Shown here one piece after another: positions 1 through 11,000 of a stretch of DNA of 27,032 nucleotides (its first letter is position 1; every line of letters begins with the position of its first letter). The notes under the pieces are model-generated. The model did no database searches and was not told the origin of the DNA. It saw only the letters and a list, made by a program, of their open reading frames with translations. Position numbers and translations under genes: made by a program. This DNA comes from Azolla pinnata (lineage: Eukaryota; Streptophyta; Polypodiopsida; Salviniales; Salviniaceae), in contig JBBBWG010005058.1 in assembly GCA_037176905.1 (NCBI GenBank), positions 1 through 27,032 on the forward strand, read 5' to 3'.

Positions 1-26
1 TTGCAGCTTGCAAAAGTACGGTTCGT

Positions 27-40
<14 letters not shown>

Positions 41-77
<37 letters not shown>
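41..77. repeat. (GA)n microsatellite
   Basis: An almost pure run of GA dinucleotides, following a short TA-rich stretch. It is a simple sequence repeat typical of plant intergenic DNA, and no gene is attached to it. Confidence 0.95.
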
Positions 78-84
<7 letters not shown>

Positions 85-429
85 TTTTAGAAAGCCCATC
101 AAATAAGAAACCATTCCGCAAATTCCAATTGTATACCGCACGCACCCAAGTACCTCGGATAATCAAGCACAATCTTATACGCTGGGGTTGGTAAAACTCT
201 ATCACGCTCAATAAAAACCCATTGAAAAGGTGACCAAACATTTCTAGCTAATGACCCTCACAACTGTGATATCTATCCTTGTACCTTTAGCAACATGGCA
301 AGATCTAGAACTGTGTTGAGAATCTTCATCGATCTCCATACAGAAAACACATGTACCACTAGAAATGTGTCTTCGTTTTTAAAGTCGTATAGGCAACACA
401 CTAACCATGGCACGCTAAAGAAACACCTT

Positions 430-1365
430 TGTGCGAAAAGGAAAATGAGGCTTCCATTCTACATCTAAACTTTAGAACACCATTCAATTTTACGGGTAAT
501 ATGCCATGTATCCAAAACCTTGCTCTGTACCCAAGCTCTATTATCAACTAGCTTATGGTAAATATCATTAATGTTCGTTACAAATAGTGATTTCTTGTTA
601 TTAAAAAGCCAATCTTTCCCCACCACCAATCATGATGGAATCGATGATGATAAAATAGGCAATTCTACTATTTGCCAAATATGACCATATCTAAGAGGTA
701 TATTAAATCTACTTCTCACAATTCGAAAAGCCATCATCTGCCTCTGTGACTCTAAAATAATCTCCACAGTTGCCAAACCTAATTTTGTCATTCTATTGAA
801 CTTCGACTTATCTAGGAGCTATATGAAATCTACTTCTCACAGTTCAAAAAGTCATCATCTACCTCTTTGACTCTAAAATACCATCCTCCACAATCACCAA
901 ACCTAGTTTTGCCATTCTATTGAATTTCGACTTCAAACTATCTTTTCCATCCCATTGCAATAATCTTGAAAATGTTATCATCTCTATTAGCAATGAGTTC
1001 AAATCTTTTCCACATTCAAGTGGTTTCCAATTGAACAACTTCAAGTTTTCTTGCCAAGAGACCATTAAATATTGAACAATAGTAGATTCTGAACATTTAA
1101 ATGATCGAGTGTTATTAATAACATGCATCATGAAGTAATAATTTTTGTCTTACCATGTTTTCTCACATCTTCTCCACAAAATAATAAACTATTTCTGCAC
1201 ATGGTTGAGAACCTATACACATCTCTTTCAAGAGGCGAAACCTTCGAGCAACCGTATGATCTTTCAAATTGAGTAAACCTGCTCCTCCTAAATGTTTTAA
1301 GGCATATATATACCCAACTTAGAACACAAGTCAATTGATCAAATGATTTCTTTGTCCAAGGTAAA
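430..1365 (-). mobile_element. Degenerate LINE-like (non-LTR) retrotransposon remnant, reverse-transcriptase 3' part
   Basis: Read on the minus strand from about 1365 downward, broken frames give peptides resembling the C-terminal part of plant LINE ORF2 proteins. First comes a PWTKKSFDQL-like stretch. After a frame change there is a GGAGLLNLKDH motif followed by ARRFRLLKEM, then a stretch ending in FVEKM. The 'K..GGLGL.dl' block just after the reverse transcriptase core is typical of these elements. A further readable block (WLFNNKKSLFV..INDIYHKLVDN) lies at about 620-500. Frameshifts and stops interrupt it throughout, so it cannot be active. No endonuclease domain, poly(A) tail or target-site duplication was recognised. 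The assignment rests on motif memory, and the exact ends are approximate. Confidence 0.45.
705..931. repeat. Two-copy tandem duplication, about 121 bp, inside the LINE remnant
   Basis: The block beginning AAATCTACTTCTCAC at 705 recurs at 826. Both copies run on through CCATCATCT..CCTCT..GACTCTAAAAT and end at CTTCGACTT, with scattered substitutions and a few indels. The copies are adjacent, so this is a local duplication after or during decay of the element. Confidence 0.85.
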
Positions 1366-3730
1366 AAAAAACAAAAAATATGAAATCATCGAGATCAAGA
1401 TTGCTTGCACTACTTTGAGACGATTAGCAAGCAACCAAACTTGGGACTCCCAATATATAAATTTATTTGATATGGTCCCTAAACCCTAAACCCTATAAAC
1501 TTGATGCTAAGGCAATCACATTGCACATCTCCATGACTTCGGTTATGTTTAGGGTTTAATGAAGAAAATGAAGCACTAGATTTGCAGACGCTCATGCCAA
1601 AGTTTCAAAAATTTAGGCAAAATAGAAATAAATGGTCTGCACATCTTTTTTAATATAAAACAAGTAATTTAAATTTAGAGATAAAAGTTAAAGTATTGCT
1701 AGATATTAAGAAGGCCGTAACAGAAGACAATTTAGGGAGTGAGATTCTAGAGGTACAAGGGCTAATTGTAATAGCAATGAATAGGCAGAAAGATAATATA
1801 CAAAAAATGTATAATAAAACCTTGGAACAAATAATTGAGGAAGAGACGAAGAAAACATGGAAACAAACTTAACTTTATGATGTGGTCATTGATAAAAAAA
1901 GATAATCTACTTAGAACTAGATACTCATGCATTGATGAGTCCACCTCTTTCATTCATGTATTTGGCCAGATGCCCATCTTAAATAAGCAGTCAAGCTTCC
2001 TTTTTTGCACTAATCTTAGATTCCTTATCTTATATAGATATCTACGATACCCATCCTCGTATCTTGACGAGAAATTATGACATGACAAAAGAAATCTTGC
2101 ATGTTGGTAAGCAAGACCCCCTTGGGGCACTTTTATAAAATGGACTCGATAATCAACTTTCTCTTTTGTACTCATACTCTCTTGCTTTTTATCCCCATCT
2201 TTGTCACACAACACTCTCTTGCCCGTCGCACAACTTCCACAACAGAAGCCCTCATGTTTCTTTACATTTATTTATAAAATACACATTTTTTAATAGCATG
2301 GATATCGGTTTGCAGAAGTCCTAAGTTTATAATGTAAAAACTTATATAAGAAGATCTCATGCCCAAAAGTTAGGTGACTCTTGCTTCAGATCAAAACTTA
2401 TACCACATACAAAGAGAAGAAGGGTTTTACATCTATATCGGGGAAGTAAGCATCGAGCCTCTCATCGAATCAAGATATGAAAGAGGAAGTATAACCAGAT
2501 CATTGATAGGAAATCAAAATACTATCAATATTATTGGGTAATAACAACCAATTTCTTTAGCAACCCACTAGCGTCAAAAGTTGTTAATTCAATGAGCTAT
2601 TGGGAAACTTTGTTTTGTTGATCTTCAGATATCTCATAGATTAACTTGCCATCGGATGCATTGCTGCATATGGCAATGCAAAAGGTGTTACTCAAGTTTG
2701 GTAGGTTGCATTCCATCATCGACTACCATGCCTTGGTCGGCAAGTTAGGGAAAGATTTCCACGTACAAATTAATGTAAGCTGCCAAATCTTTACGTACTC
2801 CTCAAATTTAAGTAGCAGTTGTAATTTCTTTCCTTTTGAATGAAAATCATCAATGTACGTATCTTAGCTATTTGTTAAACATTTCGCATAATATTTTCTA
2901 GTTTGAGGCGTTGAGGTAATGCCTCAACTGTCACACATCGTTGTCAATTTTCGCGACAATGGTGAAGCGCAGCTCAATCAATGACTGCAAAAATGTGTAC
3001 ACAACGGAAAACAAATGGAAGAGTTGAATTTTCAATCAAAGCCAATGGTCGAGGAGAGGAGACAAGAGAAGGTAGAAGAAAGAGATATTAAAAATCCATG
3101 CCAAAATACTAAGGATGGGTTTCAGCTATTAGCAGTCCCCCTTTTGGACACTGGCTTTGAGTTTCTCATAGTTCTTTCGAGCATAGATTGCCAAAGGTTT
3201 TGAATAGCTCATCAACAAACATAAAAAAGCAAAACATGGCTGATGATTGTAGATCATGAGTGCAATATATTTGAAATAAGCAGGGTCTTGGGAGATGATG
3301 AATTGCGGATAGATGTGCTTTCAGCATCAATGCGATAAGGTTGATAAGTCTGGATGAGGCGATCGAATAGAAGAACGAAATTGAACGAAATTGAACTAAG
3401 AGATCATGAGTATGGTGAGGAAGAATAAGGTAGAAACTAAAAAAAAATACCAGAATTATCAGATTTATATAGATTTATAACTCTAAACTCATGCTTGGAC
3501 TTCTCCGCAACGAGCTCATTTAAAAAACAAATCTTTTTTGTGACTTCTAAATGTGGACTTTGAGAGTCTCTTGTAGCTTGCCATTTGCTTCTCATCTAAC
3601 ACCACTTTTTACAATTACTCTGTTAAGGCATAAAGAATGGGGATGCGAAAATCGCCAGCAAAAGTTATACATGTTTTTAAGGAGTCGGAAGCAGCGAATC
3701 AAAGACCTCCAATTTTTCTTCGACAATTTC
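1366..3730. other. Intergenic stretch without a recognisable gene
   Basis: About 2.4 kb of AT-rich DNA. The open frames are short (up to about 86 codons), on both strands, and match no family I recognise. The only structured element seen is a telomere-motif inverted pair at 1480-1558, listed separately. It is probably old transposon-derived or non-coding DNA. Confidence 0.5.
1480..1558. repeat. Inverted pair of telomere-type (AAACCCT) motifs
   Basis: TAAACCCTAAAC at 1480-1491 is the exact reverse complement of GTTTAGGGTTTA at 1547-1558, leaving a 55-base loop. Both arms are plant telomere repeat / telo-box sequence. This could be a remnant interstitial telomere motif or a telo-box pair, but no gene start is near enough to call it a promoter. 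Confidence 0.7.
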
Positions 3731-4404
3731 AATTCCTGATGCTTTCAAAAGAGACTAAGGGAAGCCAACTCTGATCAGCTTCTTGATCGATGCATTCAAA
3801 AAAGATCAGCTTCCTTTCCATGACAAAAGAACTTCCAAACACCATATCACTTCCACGCACCAATGCTAACAATGAGAATCCCAAATGTTAAACCATCTTT
3901 CAATCTTGATTTGATGAAATGAAGCTGCAGGGGGAAAGAAGCCAGCAACCAGATCAAGCTCCCTTTCCATGGCAAAAGACTTCCAAGCACCATAGCTAAC
4001 AATGGGAACCCAAATGTTATCCATCTTTCAAATATGATTTGAAGCTTTCAGAAAAGAGAATGAAGCAGCAGGGGAAAGAAACCAGCAACCAGATCAGCTT
4101 CTTTTCCCTGACAAATGAACTTCCAAACACCATTGCTAACAAGGACAGCCCAAATGTTGACTTCAACCATCTTTCTATCCTGATTGATTACCTTCAGAAG
4201 AGAATGAAGTGGCAGGAAAGAACCGATCGGCTTCTTTTCCATGACAAAGAACTTCCAAACAGCATAGCTAACAAAGAGAAGCCAAATGGTAACTTCAAAA
4301 CCATCTCACTCCTGATTGATGCCTTCAACAACCACCAGATCAGATTCTTTCCCACAAGACCTCCAAGATCCCACAAGCCTCGAAAGGTAAGTGTGGCCTT
4401 ATAA
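3731..4404 (+). repeat. Degenerate tandem array of about 130-145 bp units
   Basis: Four full copies and a partial fifth begin near 3731, 3898, 4026, 4171 and 4304. Each contains a CAGCAACCAGATCAGCTTC-like block, CTTTCCATGACAAA, GAACTTCCAAACACCAT, GCTAACAA and CCAAATGTTGACTTC in the same order. The last two copies stay open in one frame (4039-4404) and encode a repeated block with LPN.IANK and ILID motifs. The array ends at AAG|GTAAGTG, which matches a splice donor. The earlier copies have lost the frame. It may be non-coding satellite DNA, or the decayed 5' part of a repeat-containing gene. No downstream exon was identified. Confidence 0.8.
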
Positions 4405-5000
4405 TACACACCAAGGATATTCTTTTTTTTATCATCCAGACAGCAAGGGCTCCAGTCAGAGCAAAAACTGGATATAACAAATAAAAAAGAGGGAAGGAGG
4501 GGGAGGGAGGGGGGAGGTTTGAAGGAGAGGGAAAAATAGTGACAATTTTTACCATCGGTTTTACAAACCATCCAAATGCAAAAGCAGATATGGGTTTTCT
4601 CAGCTCTCCCTCTTTATGGGTAAACAAGGAGGCAGAGATCTTCATCGGTTTTTGCCAATCATTCGAGATACAGATTGGCACTTTTATATATGTTATGTAT
4701 ATGTGCACATGGATGCAACAAACCAATGTAAAATGGAGGCAGGGGGAGCAGTTTAGGGTTTGTTGAAGGGTTTACACAACATTCGATTGGGGGGGGGGGG
4801 GTGTTTGCCTCTCCGAATTCTCCTCAGTATTCCAGGTTTTCCAAAGCTCCAGATATGCAAGCGTATCAAAGCTCGAGAGAAAACAGAGAAGGGAAAACAA
4901 GAAAAAAAATCCGTGAAGTTTCGATCGATTTTCGAAAGAAGGAAAAAAGAAGGAAAGACGAGAAAGAGAGTGAGAGTGGGTTCGAACCGGGGATTCGAAC
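4405..5000 (-). other. Region downstream of the FIP1 stop, probable 3' UTR and flank
   Basis: This lies immediately 3' of the FIP1 stop codon on the minus strand and should contain its 3' UTR. No canonical AATAAA was seen on that strand. Plant poly(A) signals are often degenerate, so the end cannot be placed. The region includes a G-rich purine stretch at about 4490-4535, a run of 13 G at 4789-4801 and A/G-rich sequence at 4870-4975. Short open frames on both strands appear to be chance. Confidence 0.45.
4789..4801. repeat. Homopolymer run of 13 G
   Basis: Thirteen consecutive G on the plus strand (C in the FIP1 3' flank). Long mononucleotide runs like this are prone to length errors in sequencing and to polymorphism. 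Confidence 0.95.
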
Positions 5001-8000
5001 TCAGCCACTTGCCCAACGCCTCTTGCGCGGCGGCCTCTCTTGCCTCGACCCATCGTTGTTCGCTTGCTGGCGCTCTTCGCGATCGAGCTTCTGATGCCGA
5101 TGATGATCGCTCTCCTCCACCGATGTCTTGAACCTCTCCTTCCTCTTCTCCAGCTTCATCGCCATATTCGTCGTCTCCGGGTGCGAAGACGATGATTCCT
5201 TCTTCCTCTCCGCTTGCTCGTGCCCTGACCCTTCTCCTCCATGCTTCTTCTCCTCCACTTCCATGCCTCCTCCTCCTTTAGCTTGTCCCCTTGGCGACAG
5301 CTTCTCATCATCCACCTTGCCATTCATCTGTCCCACCGAACCATCGCCTTTCCTGCTACCTCTCGAAAGCAGCTTCCGGCTATCATCTGCATCTTCTGCA
5401 ACATCTTGCGATCCTGATGATGGCTGCTGCTGCTGCTGCTGCTGATGCTGATGATGGTGGTGGTGATGATACCTCTGCTTTCCTCTAGACGTGGAGCTTT
5501 GCCGGTGCTTCTCTTCCTTGCGGACCTTTTCCTGCGATTGCGGCTTTTCAGATTTATATGCATCCAGATCTTTGTGGCTTGCCCATCTCTCTAGCTTCGA
5601 TCTGCCTTTCTGCTGTTCATCCTCATCCGATGATGCGCCCCCCTCAGAGGCATTCTCCTTTGTGACCTTTGCAGAGCCCGACTCGTCTCTGGCCTCAATG
5701 TGCATGCTTGTGTTGTTATTATTGCTGTTAGCTTGCAAATATCTCATTGCAAATGTAACGGAATCTTTCTTCCTTGTCATCTGCCGAAAAAAGAAAACCA
5801 GCAATCTCTCTCTCTCTCTCTCTTTCTCTGTCTCTTCCCCAATCTATGCTTGTGACCATCAGTATTGACTGCATGATACGATTACTAGCACTACTTAACA
5901 GCTCTTATAACGTGCCTAAGCCCATACAAAACTCAACAATGGTGAGCCTCTGAGAAGAAGACTCCAGGAACTCACCGATGGCTCGGAAAAGAGCCCTGCA
6001 CCCATTAGCAAGAGAATCATAACCTGTCAGCTTTTCGTCGAGGTTCATTTGTGAGTAGCCACAACAAAATCAAGTCAAGTCTACAGAAACTTAGATACAT
6101 TGAGGCACCATGACGTGGAGCTTACCAAGCATACACTACTGAAACACTTTCCTTAAGGAGAGAAGCTTGCTATATGCCTGATAGATTTGGAAGCCGTGAT
6201 GGGAAAGACTGATATCAGTCATCTAGATGCCATGCTCTAAGCCATCCAGAAAGAATCTACTCTTTGGGCTGGAAACTAAGCAATCAAGGTAGCCATAAAC
6301 AAGTTTGACCATGATGGACCCCTTATCAATGACCATGTAATAATTTAGGTTGAAAGAGAAATCAGTGCAGGCTGAAGAGCTGTTATAAACCAAATCTACC
6401 TTCTGGTACTAAGATTTAATTATGTATTTTGAAAGTCCATTCCTGACGAGATAGCAGGATAAAGAAGATTTGTCAAAACACACAAAATGTATCAAACGTC
6501 ACCTACAAAGGACTCCTATCATGTAGACCAATTTCTAATATATATGTGCATTGCTTTTTCCAATCTCTACTATTTGGGAGTAACTGAATTCGTGCATTCA
6601 ATCATATAAGGATGGCTACAACATCCAAAATCTTTCATCATGTTTTAATCCGCATTGTGTTTTCAATTCAGCAAAGATGAATCATGGATGTAATTGTGGT
6701 TAGAAACCAAAGTTGCATACTCTAATAGGCAAGAGGCACTTATAAAAAGCTTAGCAATAGAACAATAAAGAAATACTAACAGAGAAAAGAAAACAGAAGT
6801 AAGCACTCATGCAACTCACAATACTATTATACACCAAGTTAGTAGAATAACACCAGACTGTTACTTAGCATGAACAGTATAATGCACAATATTTTTGCCA
6901 TAACGACTATTCTACATGGTCTCTCTGATTATTAACAAACTCACAAGTCAGTGCTGAGTATTAAGTAAGCCTCCCCTGACCACTTGAATTCAAAGGCAAT
7001 ATCAATATGTAGTCATTAATACTCTGTCAATATCTTGGTGATTACTGATATGCAGATTAAGAATAATGGGCAATGGCTATGTTGGATAGATGGGCATATG
7101 GCTGCAGGCTTTGGAGACATTGAGTTTGTGTGGCATTTAAAATGAGAGCAGAAGTTTTCCATGTTATGAGCTCTCTCATAACAAATTAGAATCAAGAATT
7201 TGGCCTTGCCATATTCATATTTCATGATAATGGATAAGGCTAAGGATTAACTATCAGAGAGTAGGCTGTGGGTACTACAGATGAGGTATCCAGGATCCAT
7301 TGTGGGAATTCCACAATTCGTCTTACTCTAAAAAAGCACACCAAAAACATCAGGAAAGCTTTCAAATGCATGGAAAAAATCAGCAAAAAAAAATTCAAAA
7401 ACTGTTTTAGTACAATCAGCCAACTAATCATTGAGCTCTAGGTAAAAGCATGACCCTAAAACGAGAAGCATAAAGGAAGAACTATATAATATGTCATCAC
7501 TTGCTGTCAGTTGCTACTCTAGGACCTGACCTCTCAATCCACTTTCCAGTTCATAAGCATGGACAGGACTTGCACTATTGGACAAATTGATATTAAGATG
7601 TGCACATACTATACTTGCATGTAAACCATAGTAATCAGGAAATGGCTGCGCTACAGGCAAGCAATAGTTTTTCAACCACCTAAGAAATGGAGAAGAGGTG
7701 AATCTGAATTATACACTTTGTAGTAAATACATAGATATATGAATGCATGTACAGATAGATAGATGTCCTTGCATACATAAATGCCCACAAATATTGTGAA
7801 CACCATATTAGCACATGTCAAAGTTTACAACCACTATTATTACATTAATTTATCAAGCAAAGAAGTGAATCACACAACCTACCCTGCTACGACTACACGT
7901 TAGTAAAGGTAAAAAATGAAGATATGAATCAATGGTTGTCAACCATGAGCATGTAAATTGTAAAACTAGAAACAGAGGGATAGCTCAATAGCAAATACCT

Positions 8001-11000
8001 TCAAAACATAAAACTGAAACAGTAGTAGCACTAGGCAGAATATACCTACAGACGGTAAATTATCCCTAAGAAATTTTGAAATTAAATGTAACCATTAACA
8101 AGGTAATAGACCAACTATTTGAGCAAATCCCAAGTGTCATGCTGGTGATTCTAGCGATGCCATATACTAAATTGCTGCCAAGTTTATACACAGCAAAAAT
8201 GTTGGATTCAAAGGTAATTATTAACATCCAGGTAATAGGGCATCTGCTCGAGCAAATCCAAATAAGTGATGGTATAGGCCCTACCCATAACGAGTAATCA
8301 TTTTCAAATTATGGATAAGGAACTTACAATTTAGATCATATTTACATGATGAATCCAGTCTATGCTTTTGTGAAGGAAAAAAACCCCTCAGACAGCTTAC
8401 ATCACGCTTTATAGATTCTCCTAAATATTTCGTAAAGCCCTAGGTGATCCACATTGGAAGCATGTATACCACTTCTCAATACCAGATGAATTATACTGGG
8501 ACTGAGCCTGTAATCTACAGTTATGAGCACATCAGGCCCGGGTCGATACACAAAGAACGTGGGGCATAATGTCACGAACTGAAGCATAGGCCTTTGAGAT
8601 CCATGTGTTTTTAAACATTTGAGTCAAATGCATCTGAGTTCTGTCCAGAAAACTTCACAATTTAGCATTCATTCATTTCTTTATGTAGTTTATTCAAGCT
8701 ACTCTAGATCGCAACAGGCAATGGCTCAGCTCAAGCCACAGCTTGAACAGCTTGGCCCGGATTGGTTCGCTTCAGCTCAGCTCAACCCCCTTCATATTTG
8801 GCTCAGGTCAGCTCAATTAGGGCAACTTCATATTTGGCTCAGTTCAGTTTGGTTTTGCTTTAAGCAGCTTGGAATATTTTAAGCTATGGCTTATTGGCTT
8901 GAGCGGCTTATATGGTAGGGTCTAGACTACAGTAGAACTCTAAAATCCTAGGCTACTTCATAAATGATGGAGGATTGTGCGTCATTGAGGTTACTCCAGA
9001 AAGGGTACTCCAGACTGATAGGCTTTTAAAATGGTACAGACAGTTAGCTACATCCAAATCCGAGGTTCCAAATAACTTTCTTCACTGCTACTTGGTCAAA
9101 ATTCACTCTCTCTATTTGTGAATATCCTCTTGCTTTCACGAGACGAGCAGTATATAGATCAGGACTCCAGTAAAGTTCCATACAATAAAACAAGGGAGCA
9201 AATTGACATATACAGTAGCCATTAGCCATGCATGTATTTAAATCAAGCTCACCGTCTCAATCTTGTCACTTGCATTTTTCCTTTTCCTGGTATTTGAATA
9301 ATCTGCTGCTTGTGACGCAGAATCATAGCCCTCTTTCTCAGAGTCTCTGCTTCTTTTTGAGTCAGACCGATGTTTATCAGGATACGACCTCCTTTCTGCT
9401 GTTTTTGGATCATCAGACGCCCTGCCATGTCCCGAATCTCTATCTCTGCTATCTGAATGATGGAACCCTTCTTTATCAGAAACAGATCTAGATCGACCTT
9501 CATGTCCTCGAAATTTCTCCTTTCCATGCTCATCTGAATCTTTTCTTTTATCCTTTACGTGACCTCTTGGCTCAGCCGACTTTCTGCTGTCACTGGCATT
9601 ATTCTCATCTTTTCCACGCCATGACTTATCTTCATCATGCCGATTGTTGCTTCTAGCAACTTCTGTAAGTCTTTCTTCATCCTTTGACGATTTTCCATGC
9701 TGCTCATGATACCCTCCATTTGGTTTTCGTGATTCTCTCTCTTTTGATTGGTCATCATATGTCTTGGATTTGTGAGAATCTTGGGGCCTCTCCCTTCTGA
9801 GGGAGGATTCCTCCTTCCTCCGTGCATGTTGATCTGTATCCCGATCGTACCTTTCAGACGCATGCTTCTCTTTTTCTTTCTTATCATGCCCTCCAGATTC
9901 CTCTGGCCAATCCTTTCTTCTATATTCATCCTCTTTCTTCTTTCTCTCTACACTACGCCGATTTGAAGTCTCCATTTCTCTTCCTCTGTGCTGATAAGCT
10001 TTATCAAGCCTGTCCTGTCTATCTTCAATATCCTTTTTCCTGGATTCTGGCCTCTCTCTTTTATCTTCTTCCTCTCTCTTCTTTGTTTCTGGACGGTTAC
10101 CTCTATCTTTATGATATGCTGCCTCCTTATCTTCCTCATCTTTCCTCCTTGACTTTGATTGAACTCCTCTTCCCTTATGATATGCAGCATCTCTTTCTTC
10201 CTCTTCCTTCCTCCTAGATTCAGGTCGGCTTCCTGGCTTCTCCTTGTAATGTGATGGTAGTTCTTTGTCTGGATAACCTCGCCTCCCTGTTGCAGTTTCG
10301 ATTCCCTTGCTTTTAGCATATACATCTTCTTCTCTTTCTTTCCAATGCCTTGGTCCTTCCTTCGAGGTCTCTTTCCCAACAGTGCTTGGCTTTTGTCTCT
10401 TCCTCATCTCATGCACACTATCAGCTTCAACGTGAATTTCAGTTTCATTGTCATGCCTGTGAACAGAAATCGCTTCTTTCTTACGATATGAATCAAATGC
10501 CTCTACTGACCCTCTGCGTTGATCTCCTCTGTTGGTATCAGAATAGCTAGGATGCTTCTTACGATACTGTGAACCATCATCACGCCCGCTGCGTACTGAT
10601 TCACCACTGTCCCTCTGCTCCTTCTGGGACACTACAACTCTCGATGTTTTTTGAATTTCATACTCATCCCAAGAAGCTGTATTAGAACCCTCGGGTGATG
10701 CCAATCTTTGCCTTTTCGATGAGTATGCAGGACTATCGCTTCGAATATCCTTGTTTTCCCCTGCAATGGCAGCTCTGTCAGTAGTTCGCTGGCCTGTCGG
10801 TTGGTCAGTCTGTAGTCTTCTGATACTAGTCCCCACATAACTGCCTTCTTGGCTTTCTTTTAGTTCCTCCTTGGAAGCATGGATTTTGACATTATATCCA
10901 CTATCACTGATGAACTCCTTAGTTTCAGTCTCTTGATGTCTCCCTGATACTGGAAATTTGGGTGTCACATGTGGCCTCGATGTCTCTCTGCAATTCATCC

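Larger units (their letters stand above)
5781..9252 (-). other. FIP1 intron 8, unusually long (3,472 bp)
   Basis: The donor ACG|GTGAGC and the acceptor TTTTCGGCAG|ATGACAAGG join frames exactly. The other FIP1 introns measure 83-503 bp. No open frame inside it looks like a gene or a missed exon. It contains a (CT)n run at 5807-5826, a two-copy repeat at 8094-8269 and a cluster of AGCTCA/GGCTCAG words at 8700-8880. Retention would add five codons and a stop after the exon 8 donor, removing the 259-residue C-terminal block. Confidence 0.85.

Noticed and set aside
4194-4726. Minus-strand open frames of about 125 codons downstream of FIP1.
   Set aside because: They lie in the repeat array and probable 3' UTR, overlap one another in different frames and show no family motif.
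4975-5003. Possible tRNA or SINE: GGTTCGAACC and GGGGATTCGAACTC look like Pol III B boxes.
   Set aside because: The segment overlaps the FIP1 stop codon and coding end. No A box, anticodon arm or acceptor stem can be built on either strand.
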